Shown piece after piece: positions 1 to 10,099 of a DNA stretch of 64,000 bases; the first letter of the stretch is position 1; each line of letters opens with the position of its first letter. Made by a program: the position numbers and the translations under genes. Where the stretch lies: assembly GCA_032717465.1 (NCBI GenBank), contig CM064669.1, positions 50,552,194 through 50,616,193 of the forward strand. Reading direction: 5' to 3'. The notes below the pieces were generated by a model. It saw nothing but the letters and a program-made list of their open reading frames with translations. It was not told the DNA's origin and searched no databases. This DNA comes from Coenobita brevimanus. Taxonomy: Eukaryota; Arthropoda; Malacostraca; Decapoda; Coenobitidae.

Positions 1-2249
1 GTACCACGCCTACCCCTGACACGCACCTGCACACAAGAACAGCAATTTGTACAGCGCTGGAGGGTTAAGCAAAAAAATAAGGGCATTCGGGTATTTCCTG
101 CCTACCGTAAAAGGAAACTTATAAGACCACACGTGTAAGTCCTTCATCTTTATACTAACATGTACAGAGAACGTTTTTCATAGCCTATTCTTGTTTCATA
201 TTAACCTCCGCCATCGTGTACAAGATATCTTTAAAAGTATTCGAATGTCAATAGAATCTGGTGGATAGGTGGGCGGTGGGTCATGGAACAGTTAATATGC
301 CCAGGTGAATCCGGTTCCGAATGCAGGAAGACACATTTTATCGGCATTGGCGGAGGTATACGTTGGCCGAGTGCTTTGCAGGTTACTCGTGCACCTACCA
401 GACAACTATATCATCTATAATCAGCAAAGGAAGGTCTCTCATGTCGTTTACCGGCTACAGGAGCAATCTGACAACAAACAGCAAGATACTGTACACTATC
501 ATTTCTTGACTGACACTCAGACTGATCTGTTTGCATCGCATGATAGGTTTAAAATAATGAAATCCACCCAGTCGTTAAGTCTGATGGCACACAGACAGGA
601 CTGACTGCTGGATGAGACAGGTGGCGGACATGCCATACTTATCTCTGGCTGACACTCAATTTCGTCAACTCTATAAACATATCAGATTTCACCGAAATAC
701 ATCCACTCGTTTATTTATTTATTTTATGACAATCAGATGACAGGACAGTCAACCCAAACCCTCTCTCTCTCTACATGGATGAGAGCGTGTAATATAGTGG
801 CATATCCATCACTGGAGGGGTAAGTATATATGATGGCATTACCTTCAAAATGTAATTACTCAACTCTGCCAAGTATACCGAAATTGTAAAGCAACTCCTG
901 CAATTGGGTTTTTATTAATCAAAGCGGCTGAAAGAGACGCTGAACGCAATGTTTTGTTTCCGCGGTGCATTGTGGGCACGGCTTGGACCACGAAACTTCC
1001 TGCACCAAATGTTTTAAAGGTATTCTCATACACTTCTTGCGTTAGTATGATGACTTTGCTCTCCACATGGGCACCTACTACCGCCTAAAGCTTATGCATA
1101 AGTACCAGATTAGAAGGATGCAAGCAAATGGAGTTCTGTAAAATGTGAGATACCCAGGTTCTCGCAGTAACGAAATGTTGACAAAATACCCAATATCGTC
1201 CAATACATACCTTGATATCCCCCCTCTGCCTTCTCCACTAAGTACACGAGCTCCAATTTCCCTTTCCACAAAAAAAGAATGCCACTGTCCGCCATATAGT
1301 GCAAATCTTCAACTGGGAACACTATTCAACACACTAAGCTCGCCATTGGTAAACAGTAATCCAGCTGTTATTGTTGACGTTTGAGTTTGTATTCTTGTCG
1401 GATTAAGAAGCTCTCTAAAAACCATTTCCAGAGCTATTTATTTTTCATATTACGCCTTATATTCACTTGTATTATTTAGTTTGCCTATTTCGCTTTTATA
1501 TTTTCTTGTTTGTTATTTATATATTCTTAATGTCGACAAATTTGGCATTAATAACATACAGAATCAGCATGACAAAGGCTGAAAAACACGAGGAGTATAT
1601 TGGAGTTAACTCGACTTTCAAGCATCCAGCCATGAGTTGTTTTAATCCTTTACTGACTCTATCCATTGAAAAAAAAACAAAAAAAAAAACAGGTGTCGTC
1701 TGTGTGCATATACCTGAAACAGAGGATGCAGACTATTGAAATTTCGTGCACTATTTTTTACGCATTATAAGATGTAAATTTCGTTCCTGTTTATTGTGTC
1801 ACTCGTTAAAGTAAATATCGTTGCATTAGGCCAAATTTATAGTTATTCAGAACCACCAGTCATTAATATATATATAAAAAACAAAAGGTCAGCGATTCTT
1901 CTTCTAATTATGATTATTATTATTCGGGTCAGGATTCATTCAGTCTTAGAGTAAGCTGTTTATCAATTATGGAAAAAGATGAGAAGAGGAAGAGAAGGAA
2001 ATGAAGAGAAAAGGTCAATGCTTGATAATGTGCACATAAATATTTCCCTTACACACACACACATACACACACACACACACACACCTTCGCACCGCCCTGC
2101 AACCTCCGCCTCACGCCCACAGGGGAGGCCAGCCGCAAAAATTATATGTTTGAGAGAGACAGAGAGAGAGAGGCGGGGGGGGGGGGCGGTGAAAAATCTA
2201 AGCCTATCAATTTTGATGACGTTTCGCCTGAGTACCGTGAAAGGTTTGA

Positions 2250-2286
<37 letters not shown>

Positions 2287-2360
2287 TGGTGAAAAATTAA
2301 GCCTATTAATCTTGGTGACCTTTCCCCTAACATGAGTGCCGTAGAAAGTTTGACGGTGGA

Positions 2361-2393
<33 letters not shown>

Positions 2394-2510
2394 GACAGAC
2401 AGAGATAGAGGTGAAGAAGTAGATGATATTGATGATGATAAAGAATTAAAAGAAGAAGAAGAAGAGGAAGAAAACAGAGAAGAACACATTCATCCATTTA
2501 AGCCCCAAGC

Positions 2511-2574
<64 letters not shown>

Positions 2575-2700
2575 TGTATGTGTAGGCGTGCAGCGTAGCG
2601 TTATAACCAAAGCTAATCACACCTCACACCTCCCTGCTACCTGTCGGCTTCTCTGATCACCACACACACACACACAGACAAACAGGGGTGTCAATGATCG
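1..2700. other. Intergenic region with simple repeats, no gene recognised
   Basis: I see no supportable gene here. Short open frames exist but show no known domain or clean splice structure. Positions 1386-1560 resemble the left half of the foldback repeat described at 45395-46125: they contain a GTATTCTTGTCGG-like end, an ATTTATTTT block and an AATGTCGACA block. From about 2050 onward the DNA is mostly (CA)n, (GA)n and (CT)n tracts. The longest is a CT run at about 2514-2571. Confidence 0.6.
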
Positions 2701-2739
2701 CTACACCGCTGCACAAAGACTTATCCGGCCAGGAGGGGG

Positions 2740-2747
2740 TATATAAG
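2740..2747 (+). promoter_or_regulatory. TATA box of the first chitin-binding mucin-like gene
   Basis: The sequence TATATAAG lies in a G-rich context (GGAGGGGGTATATAAGC). About 25-30 bases downstream is a TCACTC-like initiator near 2768-2775. The paralogous gene 4 kb downstream has the same octamer in the equivalent place, which supports the call. The transcription start itself is inferred. Confidence 0.6.
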
Positions 2748-3078
2748 CACTCTTTATATCACTCTGGGTCACTCAAAATCACCAGCTACCTCGCCTCACT
2801 TCCCTCCGCATCACCATCGAGGCAAACTGCATTACCAACTCTTTCAAACTCTTCTCAACGCCAATCCCTGACTTCATCTTGCTCATTTCTCCTTTCATTA
2901 CCCTCTGGCCAAGCTGCATTTCCACCTGTCAAACCCCTCACCGCATTACCTTCTATCCGGGAACCTGCATAACCATCTGTTTCACTTTTGCCTAACTATT
3001 CGTTGCATTACCACTCGCTTGATATCTTCCACTAGTATCATTCGTTTTTTTCCACGTTACATCACCATCTGTCTAAAA

Positions 3079-3307
3079 TCTCACTGTACCATCTGTGTAC
3101 CATCTGAAATCTCACTGCACCATCTGTGTACCATCTGAAATCTCACTGCATCATCTGTGTACCATCTGAAATCTCACTGCACCATATGTGTACCATCTGA
3201 AATCTCACTGCATCAACTGTGTACCATCTGCAATCTCACTGCATCAACTGCGTACCATCTGAGATCTCACTGCACCATCTGTGTACCATCTGTCTAAACT
3301 CTCACTG
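3079..3307. repeat. 31-bp tandem repeat in the leader of the first mucin-like gene
   Basis: The motif TCTCACTG recurs at 3079, 3110, 3141, 3172, 3203, 3234, 3265 and 3300, so the unit is 31 bp with one slightly longer step. Each unit also carries ACCATCTGTGTACCATCTG. The array lies between the TATA box and the predicted start codon, so it is transcribed as 5' leader unless an unseen intron removes it. Confidence 0.85.
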
Positions 3308-3363
3308 CATCGCTACTTACCTGACTTCCTTCTCACCTGCGCTAAAAAATTCCAAGTCTCAGG

Positions 3364-3435
3364 ATGGAGCGAAGACCTGCCGGGGTAAGTTAGCAGGGCC
3401 GGATCCACAAATATACTTAGAGAGAGAGAGAAAGG

Positions 3436-3485
<50 letters not shown>

Positions 3486-4013
3486 AGAATGTGAAATGCA
3501 TGCGAATTCAACCAACATAACTCACAGTGCCCATAAAAATTTGCCACAACACTTCTTCGTGACTAGCATTATATTCTAGTGTTTATCTAGTGTCACAGCT
3601 CAGCGTTAATGATAGAGAGATGGCAATTTTACGCCCATTTATAGTGAAGAGAGTATAGTGCAATTGGAAGGACAGTAACTGAATATTTTGTACAGGGTTT
3701 CTACGCTATGGTGATGCTGGTGATGCTGGCTTGTGTTCTGCCGCTATCCAGGTAAGAATTATTATCAAAACTCTTAAATCATCATCATCATCATCATCAT
3801 CATTATTAGCCGAGTCACCATCGTCATTATTACCATCAGACTCACCATCATCATCACCACCAGAGTCTTCATTACCATCATTGTCATCACCATCAGAATC
3901 TTCATGACCATCATCATTATCATTATTACCATTAACTCAGCATTCAGAATGGAAAGGTGTCAACTTTAGGCCAAGTTAGAAAAATAATAATAGTAATAGT
4001 AATAATAATAATG

Positions 4014-4061
<48 letters not shown>

Positions 4062-5235
4062 TGTTCAACCACTCAAACCACAACTCAAGCATCCATCTCA
4101 CACGTCATTGCCTTCATATTTCTCAATCTTCCTCTCCTCCTCCTCCTCCTCCTCCATTTTCTCTTCCTCCTCTTCATCCTTTTCCTCTTCTTCTTCTCCT
4201 CCTCCTCCTCCCCCTTCTCTTCCTCTTCCTTCTTATCTTCAGATTTTCCCACCTTCCATTCTTCCGCCATTCTCTAATTATAATTCTCTCCACATCCTTC
4301 TATACTTTTTCAAGGCGTCTCAGCATCTTCCTTTCCAAACCTTACCTCTATAATGACTTCCCTGTTCCTAGCCCCTTCTGTCTACCCTTCCCAGCTGCCT
4401 AACCCTCTGTCTATCCTCCCCACCTGCCTAATCCATACCTAACCCTCTAACTATTCTCCCCATCCGCCCAACTCCTTATCCTCCCCAGCTGTCCATCCCT
4501 CTGCCTAACCCTATACTTATCCTCCCCTCTGCCTAACCTCTGCCTCTCCTTCTCAACTTCCTCCACCCTGCCTACCCCCCTGCCTAACCTCTGCTTCTCC
4601 TGCCCAGCTGCCAGGAGTGCCCAGTGCCTCACACCTGCCAAGGGTTCGGACTGGAGGCACTCAGCTCAGGGTCGGGGGAGGCTGCATTCTGTCTGGGAGC
4701 AGGGGCCACGCCGATATGCCCCGGGGTGGATGTGGATGGCAATATTTTGACATCCACCACATCCACCACATCCACCACACCTGCATCTACCACCACCACA
4801 ACTACCACTGTGTCCTCGTCTACACCTACGCCAAGTACACCTCTTTCCTCATCAAGCACACCTCCTACCACAACAACCACACCTGGCTCACCTTCCATCA
4901 CAACCACAACCACCAGCACAGCACCACAAACCACAACGACCACCACACCATCACAGTCGACAACCACACCTAACACCACACCCCCTACCGCACCTCTTAC
5001 CACACCAACCACCACCACATCAGCACCGTGCCAAGAAGCAGACTGCAGTGGGAAATCAGTGGGCATTTATGCACACCAAAACTGCGACTGTCGGAAATAC
5101 TACACCTGCGAGAGGCCTGTGTTGGGTGGGGAGGATCTGATCCTGTCTCAGTATAGATGCACGGGGGGAAAGGTGTTCGATCCTGTCACTTACCAATGCG
5201 TCACTAGCACTGCCAACTGTCCCAAAGTAAATTAG
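3364..5235 (+). CDS. Secreted mucin-like protein with a peritrophin-type chitin-binding module (paralogue 1)
   Basis: There are three coding exons: 3364-3384, 3696-3751 and 4608-5235. The junctions are in phase, with donors GTAAGT and GTAAGA, and give about 234 residues. The start encodes MERRPAG, joined to a hydrophobic signal segment (GFYAMVMLVMLACVLPLS). A Cys-containing module follows (C-x2-C-x5-C; HTCQGFG, EAAFCLG, CPGVD). Next is a linker of roughly 90 residues very rich in Thr, Ser and Pro, probably O-glycosylated. The C-terminal six-Cys-like module (IYAHQNCDC, YYTC, YRCTGGKVFDP, CVTSTANC) has ChtBD2/peritrophin-A spacing. The family binds chitin in peritrophic matrix or cuticle; the exact tissue is unknown. 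The 3696 exon could also be read with an internal Met start. The paralogue at 6893-9467 shares exon number and intron phases, which supports this model. Confidence 0.8.
3778..4058. repeat. (ATC)n and (ATA)n trinucleotide repeats in intron 2 of paralogue 1
   Basis: Interrupted CAT/ATC triplets run from about 3778 to 3935. A nearly pure AAT/ATA tract runs from about 3992 to 4058. A pyrimidine-rich stretch then continues to the acceptor at 4607. Open frames through here (poly-Ile, poly-Ser, poly-Leu) are products of the repeat. Confidence 0.9.
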
Positions 5236-5856
5236 TCTTTATTGTGCTTTACTGGCTTTATTTTTATGAGTCTTTATTGGGCATTTATTGAGTTATCTTA
5301 TTAGTCTTTAATGTGCTGTATTGGTATAATTTTTACGAGTGTGTATTAGGCATTTCTGGGGTTATTTTACTAGTCTTTGGTGTGCTGTATTGTTATTATT
5401 ATTGAGTATTAAACATTTATTGGGCTCATTTACTTCTCTGTAATATGCTTTACTGGCTTTATTTTCTTATTTACTGAGCTTTTGGGGTATAATTGATCAG
5501 CGTTCTTCCTCAACGTTATTTTCTTGTTTAGGTAGGAGTGATTGATTTCGGGCTAATAACCCCTGCTGCCCACCAATGTCTTTAAACCAGTGTAAGGCAG
5601 ATCCACGCAAGAATCCAAATTTCGGAAGGAGACTCGTGCTTAAGGGTCAGTATTAGAAAGTTTGTTGTACTGTATCAGTGTATTTGTTTTCGTGGTTATT
5701 ACTGTTTTATTATTTCTTTGGGGGAAGCAGCCTAGGTATATAGATAGATAGATTTCGGTGTGTCGCAAGCCTCGTGATTGTGCCGAAATCGGAATGCTCC
5801 CTGACTGTTTACGTTCTTCAGTGAAATAATGACAAATATCTCTGTAATTTAGCTAT

Positions 5857-5862
5857 AATAAA
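5857..5862 (+). terminator. Candidate polyadenylation signal of paralogue 1
   Basis: AATAAA sits about 620 bases after the stop codon, in a T-rich region. It is the first canonical hexamer I noticed downstream. The actual cleavage site is not visible from sequence alone. Confidence 0.4.
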
Positions 5863-6736
5863 ATACGCTCTATTAAAGCTGGTGTCTTTTTCTCTCTTTC
5901 TTTCTTACTTTCTTTAATGAAATGCATGGATGAAATACGTGGCTAGATATGTACATGAGGGTTTTTGTTGTAGTTGTGTGGTCGTCTGAAATGAGAACTT
6001 AGTGAACTGTATTATCATGAAAAGTATGTGATTTTCTGGACTGTTTTTTTCGGAGTGGATACGTGTGGGTTTCAGGAAAATTTATGATAAATGATGATTT
6101 CCATATATCTTAGTGACACGCGGGCAATTTTGGTACTAATGAGGTGGCGTGATGGCATTAGAGGGTGACAGGTTTACGACACACACACACGCACACACAC
6201 AAATTTCCCTCCATATACTCATTTCAGGGCCACACAAGAGTACTTCAGAAAACACAGCCATAAAAGGTATGAAATAAAGTCTGATTCGATGACGTAGAAA
6301 ATGACAGGGTGATATTTTCCAGTAGATTAATTGTTTTGTACCCAGACCTTGATTTATTGTCACCATTACCACCTAAAAAAATAAGAAATAAAATAAAAAA
6401 GATGAAAAAAAGACCAGGGACACCAGTAATAGTAACACCCCCACCGTATTAACCATCCCAACACGTCCCCTGAAGTGTTCATTTTCTTTGGGGGATGCAC
6501 TGTAGTTGTTATGACTCGGGTATTTGTGTCACTGTGTTCTAGAATTCTCTCCCTCCCTCCCTCTCTCTCTCTCTCTCTGGGGATAATTTACGTTTCTCGT
6601 CCCACCTTAATGACGAACGCAACCCTCATTATTCAACTTAATTAAGCCACGTTTATGACAAGGGGATGAATAGATGTAATGAAGAGCTGTAATGGTGTGG
6701 TTTATGGCTGTGTTGTGCAATGTATGTACCACCCTG

Positions 6737-6744
6737 TATATAAG
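6737..6744 (+). promoter_or_regulatory. TATA box of the second chitin-binding mucin-like gene
   Basis: TATATAAG within CCCTGTATATAAGGACC lies about 150 bases upstream of the predicted start codon at 6893. It is the same octamer as at 2740-2747 upstream of the paralogue, which suggests that the promoter was duplicated with the gene. Confidence 0.65.
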
Positions 6745-6892
6745 GACCATGAGGCTGCTCTGACCCCCACACTGACGCTGTACTAGGTCACGAGGTCAAG
6801 AGAAGCTGAGATCACGTTTGTCTGGGTTGACCTCATTTCACTTTGGCTCATTTTACCTCCTTTTGGCTGACCTCACTTCACCTCACTGCAAG

Positions 6893-7838
6893 ATGAACCC
6901 TGCTGTGGTAAGATTTAGGTCGTTAAGTCAGTTACGGAAGGTTCCTAACACCTCTTCTTTAGCTGTTTATTCTGCACCGGCCATTATAATCTTAGTGTTA
7001 TTCATGCAATCTATTTCGATATTGAAAAGACATAAGCAAACCAGGGGGTGTTACTCTGTAGTCTGGAAAATAAATCGTACAGGAAGATGTGTTAGGGAGC
7101 CTTCATAGCCGACGAGAATACATGTCCTCGTCGGGTAAGGCGGCTCCGTAGCACCTCTATCTTAACGAATTATTTTCCAAACTTCCATTTAATACCCTCT
7201 TTCTTCTTATTATTTCCTTCTGATGTCGACATCGATTGTATAAATAACACAGAAGAATATAGTAACGGAACAGAACCATATAAACCGGTAAAATGGTGTT
7301 ATAATAAGTTTCCTAACCACACAAGAATACCTCTCCAAGACACCGCTACAACTATAGTCTTTTCACCTTAACTTGGCGTAGATTTTCGTTCTTCTGCAGC
7401 TAATTTCATGTAGGTCAGAGCATGGCATTAACGTGATTTTTTATCCTTTTCATAGCACTTCCTTATAAATAACCAGCATCATATTCTAGTGTAAATCTAC
7501 TGCCACGACTCAGTATTTTAGCCTTTAGTCCTCGGGCTCACATCGATAAGCCTGGGGACCACAACAATAACAACTCACTACCTTCATCACCACAACCACC
7601 ACCATCATCATCACCGGCACAACCGTCACCACCACCACCATCATCACTATAACCACCATCATTACCGCCGCCATCATCATCACCAGTCATCAATGTTGAC
7701 TTGGGATGAGATCTGGGTTTTTTGGTTTGTGTGGGAATAATTATGAAGACAAAGGAGAAGGAAGTCCCATGAACATTCACTCCCTCTCCTCATCGCTTGC
7801 AACAATAATGATGGGTGGTGAGTTGGGAACATTGTATG

Positions 7839-7879
<41 letters not shown>

Positions 7880-9467
7880 GTGAACTAGAGGGCAGAGTCA
7901 CGGAAAAGAGAATATCCAGTCGCCAGCACCCTCTCCCATCCTCAGTGAAGCTGGCTGATTTAACTACAGTACTGTTATGAGCATTACAAATGTGCAGGAC
8001 TTGTGACTATGTATCTCTCCAACAGGTACTCTTCTTTGGGTTAGTCGCTCTTGTGGCTTCTGTGGTAATGCCAGCAAGGATCCGGTGAGTAATGTGCTTC
8101 AGTTTCTAGACAGACTACTTCCGTCCTCTTTCCTTACTTCCCACCATACATACGTTCCCCGTAACCATACATAGCCTTTGAGTTGGCCATACCTCTTGCG
8201 ATCATGGACTACTATTCACGATCTGGATCTCAGAGTTATGTATTCCATTTCATTTTTTTTTTTTTTTTAACTCCAGCGCCGGAGACATGACCTTAAAAAC
8301 CTAATGTTGGATCTTGCTTTCGAATTTGGTACATCCGACAATGCCTTAGGCCACATCCACACCAAACACTTGCCGGAAAAGGTTGGTGCCGACAAGATTT
8401 TTTTATCACTCCTGAAACCCATAAAAGTGGCCCCACTAGATGTTGGCAGGTGTGTGCAGTATCTCCTATGGGTTACACTGACGCCTACCCTCAGTCGCCC
8501 ACGTCTAGACATATCCTGTTGGTCAGCATGGATGACTATAAGGTTACAGGCAGCAAAATAAAAGATAAAAGTCTTCAAACCCAGATCAGGCACTAATGTA
8601 TAAAAATTATAATCCTTCCTTGTTCAGTCGTTCAGCTGCGGAAATACTGCAGGCTTTCTTCTTTAGAGAAACCCGAAAACTGTTCACTTCATCTCGTCAG
8701 TAATGATGGATCATGAAGCCTCAACAGAAGTGTACATGTATCAGTGCAACACAAGCATGCTGTCTGGAGGGACTTAATTGACTCACCAAAATACGAATAT
8801 AATCTGGTAACTGTACGGACTCACTGTTGTACCCTTCAGTTAGAGAGTGAATGGCAATATTATTTCTTTTTTTCTTCCTACCAGCATCCAGGAGTGCAAC
8901 CACACGTGTCAAGGGTTTGGGTACGAGCTGATCGAAGATGGGGGTGGGGAGGCAGCTTTCTGTCTGGGGCAAGGAGCATCGCCGGAATGCCCAGGAGTTG
9001 ACATAAACGGGAACCCTTTTACACCTACAGCCACAACGACCACTGAATCAACAACCCCTGAATCAACCACAACCACCTCTAAATCAACCATGACCACCCC
9101 AAAATCCACCACAACCCCAAAATCAACTATGACCACTCCAAAATCAACCACAACTACCCCAAAATCAACCACAACCCCTAAGTCAACCACAACCCCTAAA
9201 TCAACCACGACCACCCCTAAGTCAACCACTACGACCCCCAAACCCTCACTAACCTGTGAGCCAGCTTCCTGCTATGGCAAAGAGAGCGGGAAAATCTATA
9301 GCCACCCAGACTGCAACTGCCAGAGGTTCTATATCTGCGAGGAGCCAGTACTGGGAGGCAACTCCCTAATTTTGCGTGTATATCGCTGTACAGGGGACGA
9401 TAAGGTATTCGATCCTGTCACTGTAACTTGTACCACTGATAGATCCAACTGCCCCGGAAAGAAGTAA
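6893..9467 (+). CDS. Secreted mucin-like protein with a peritrophin-type chitin-binding module (paralogue 2)
   Basis: The exons are 6893-6907, 8026-8084 and 8885-9467, all in phase, giving about 218 residues. The N-terminus (MNPAVVLFFGLVALVASVVM) is a clear signal peptide and is split by intron 1. The mature N-terminal module (NHTCQGFGYELIEDGGGEAA, then FCLGQGASPECPGVD) aligns closely with paralogue 1. The linker is built from TTTPKST-type repeats. The C-terminal module (IYSHPDCNC, FYICEEPVLGG, YRCTGDDKVFDPV, CTTDRSNC) is peritrophin-like. The intron phases (0 and 2) are identical to paralogue 1, so this is a tandem gene duplication. The linker repeat number differs between the copies, as expected for mucins. 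Function is inferred from the family: binding chitin in an extracellular matrix. Confidence 0.85.
6915..7325. mobile_element. Two adjacent foldback (MITE-like) elements in intron 1 of paralogue 2
   Basis: Two units of about 200 bp, at roughly 6915-7121 and 7122-7325, lie head to tail. Each has long imperfect inverted ends: a left end like CGGAAGGTTCCTAACACCTC and a right end like GTGTTAGGGAGCCTTCATAG followed by CCGACGAGAATAC. The first begins only about 8 bases after the intron's 5' splice site. The same family is clustered at 45395-46125. Confidence 0.65.
7561..7690. repeat. (ACC)n/(ATC)n trinucleotide repeat
   Basis: Interrupted CAC/CAT triplets lie within intron 1 of paralogue 2. A (GA)n run follows at about 7841-7876. 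Open frames here are low complexity. Confidence 0.8.
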
Positions 9468-9633
9468 CAACATGACAGCAATAATCTGTAATATGTACCA
9501 AAAAGTGGAAGGGAAAGAGCAAATTATCTTCTACAGATCAGTGTTTTAAGCTTGCCAGTCTAACGATACTTTAAACTATGTTCCTGCAACCTCCACACAG
9601 TTTTATTCAGTGCAGGGAGAGAAATTAGTTAGT

Positions 9634-9830
9634 GGTAGTTGCTGTTCTTGTAGCCCCCGGTGTGTTTAAATGTGAACCCATTGGACTGCACGGTTTCCCT
9701 TTCCTGCAGTCTACCATCCTCCTTTCGGGGGATAGGAAAAATACTTGAGAGACTTTTGTATTGCCAGAAATACTGTATTGGTGCCACCACATGAAGGCGT
9801 TCCTCTCCAGCACTATGATTGCTATGGGGT
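9634..9830 (+). repeat. Copy of dispersed repeat family B
   Basis: It begins with GTAGTTGCTGTTCTTGTAGC and ends with GGTGCCACCACATGAAGGCG, TTCCTCTCCAGCAC. The same beginning and end recur at 25861-26070, 27058-27255, 28560-28742 and 31505-31710. Partial or inverted copies lie at 24980-25150, 30712-30800 and 60305-60352. No coding capacity is seen. The element is probably a short non-autonomous transposon, class unknown. Confidence 0.6.
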
Positions 9831-9892
9831 GTTAATGAAGACTGTATCCTCATCTCTACAAATGGTATCTCCAAAGTCAACAATATTTGGGG

Positions 9893-10050
9893 GCACTGTG
9901 GCTCAGTGGCAGAGCATCAAGCTCGTAACTGGGGAATTGCGAGTTCGAGCCTCGCCCGGGACTGCCGTGCCGGGAGTGGTAGCGCGCTCCTGTAACCTAG
10001 CGGGACCATATGATCCAATACAGGGTCTAGCTCGGGGGAACGCCATTTCT
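9893..10050 (+). mobile_element. tRNA-derived SINE
   Basis: The head keeps a D-arm (GGCTCAGTGGCAGAGC, an A-box match) and a perfect T-arm (GCGAG-TTCGAGC-CTCGC, a B-box match). The anticodon loop CTCGTAA would read CGT. The acceptor strands do not pair, so this is not a working tRNA gene but a SINE head with RNA polymerase III promoter boxes. Its unrelated tail runs to about 10050. Confidence 0.65.
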
Positions 10051-10099
10051 CCCATTTCTCCAGTCAACAATATCATCTACAGGAAACAAGAATGAAGTT

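Noticed and set aside
305..604. Overlapping frames of 60-100 codons near the left edge
   Set aside because: No recognisable domain, no codon or splice evidence, and overlapping alternatives of similar length.
2332..2598. Glu/Arg-rich and Ser/Leu-rich frames
   Set aside because: These are produced by (GA)n, (GAA)n and (CT)n tracts. Many similar frames (46632-47562, 48217-49426, 54660-55328, 62314-62694) were rejected for the same reason.
3079..3307. CRISPR-like regularly spaced direct repeats
   Set aside because: The whole 31-bp unit is repeated with no unique spacers, the genome is eukaryotic and there are no cas genes.
4629..5066. Val-rich minus-strand frame
   Set aside because: It is the antisense of the Thr/Pro-rich linker (ACC/CCA codons read backwards). 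The same occurs at 8909-9241.
9893..9975. A functional tRNA-Thr (CGT) gene
   Set aside because: D- and T-arms fold but the acceptor stem does not pair. It is best read as a SINE head.
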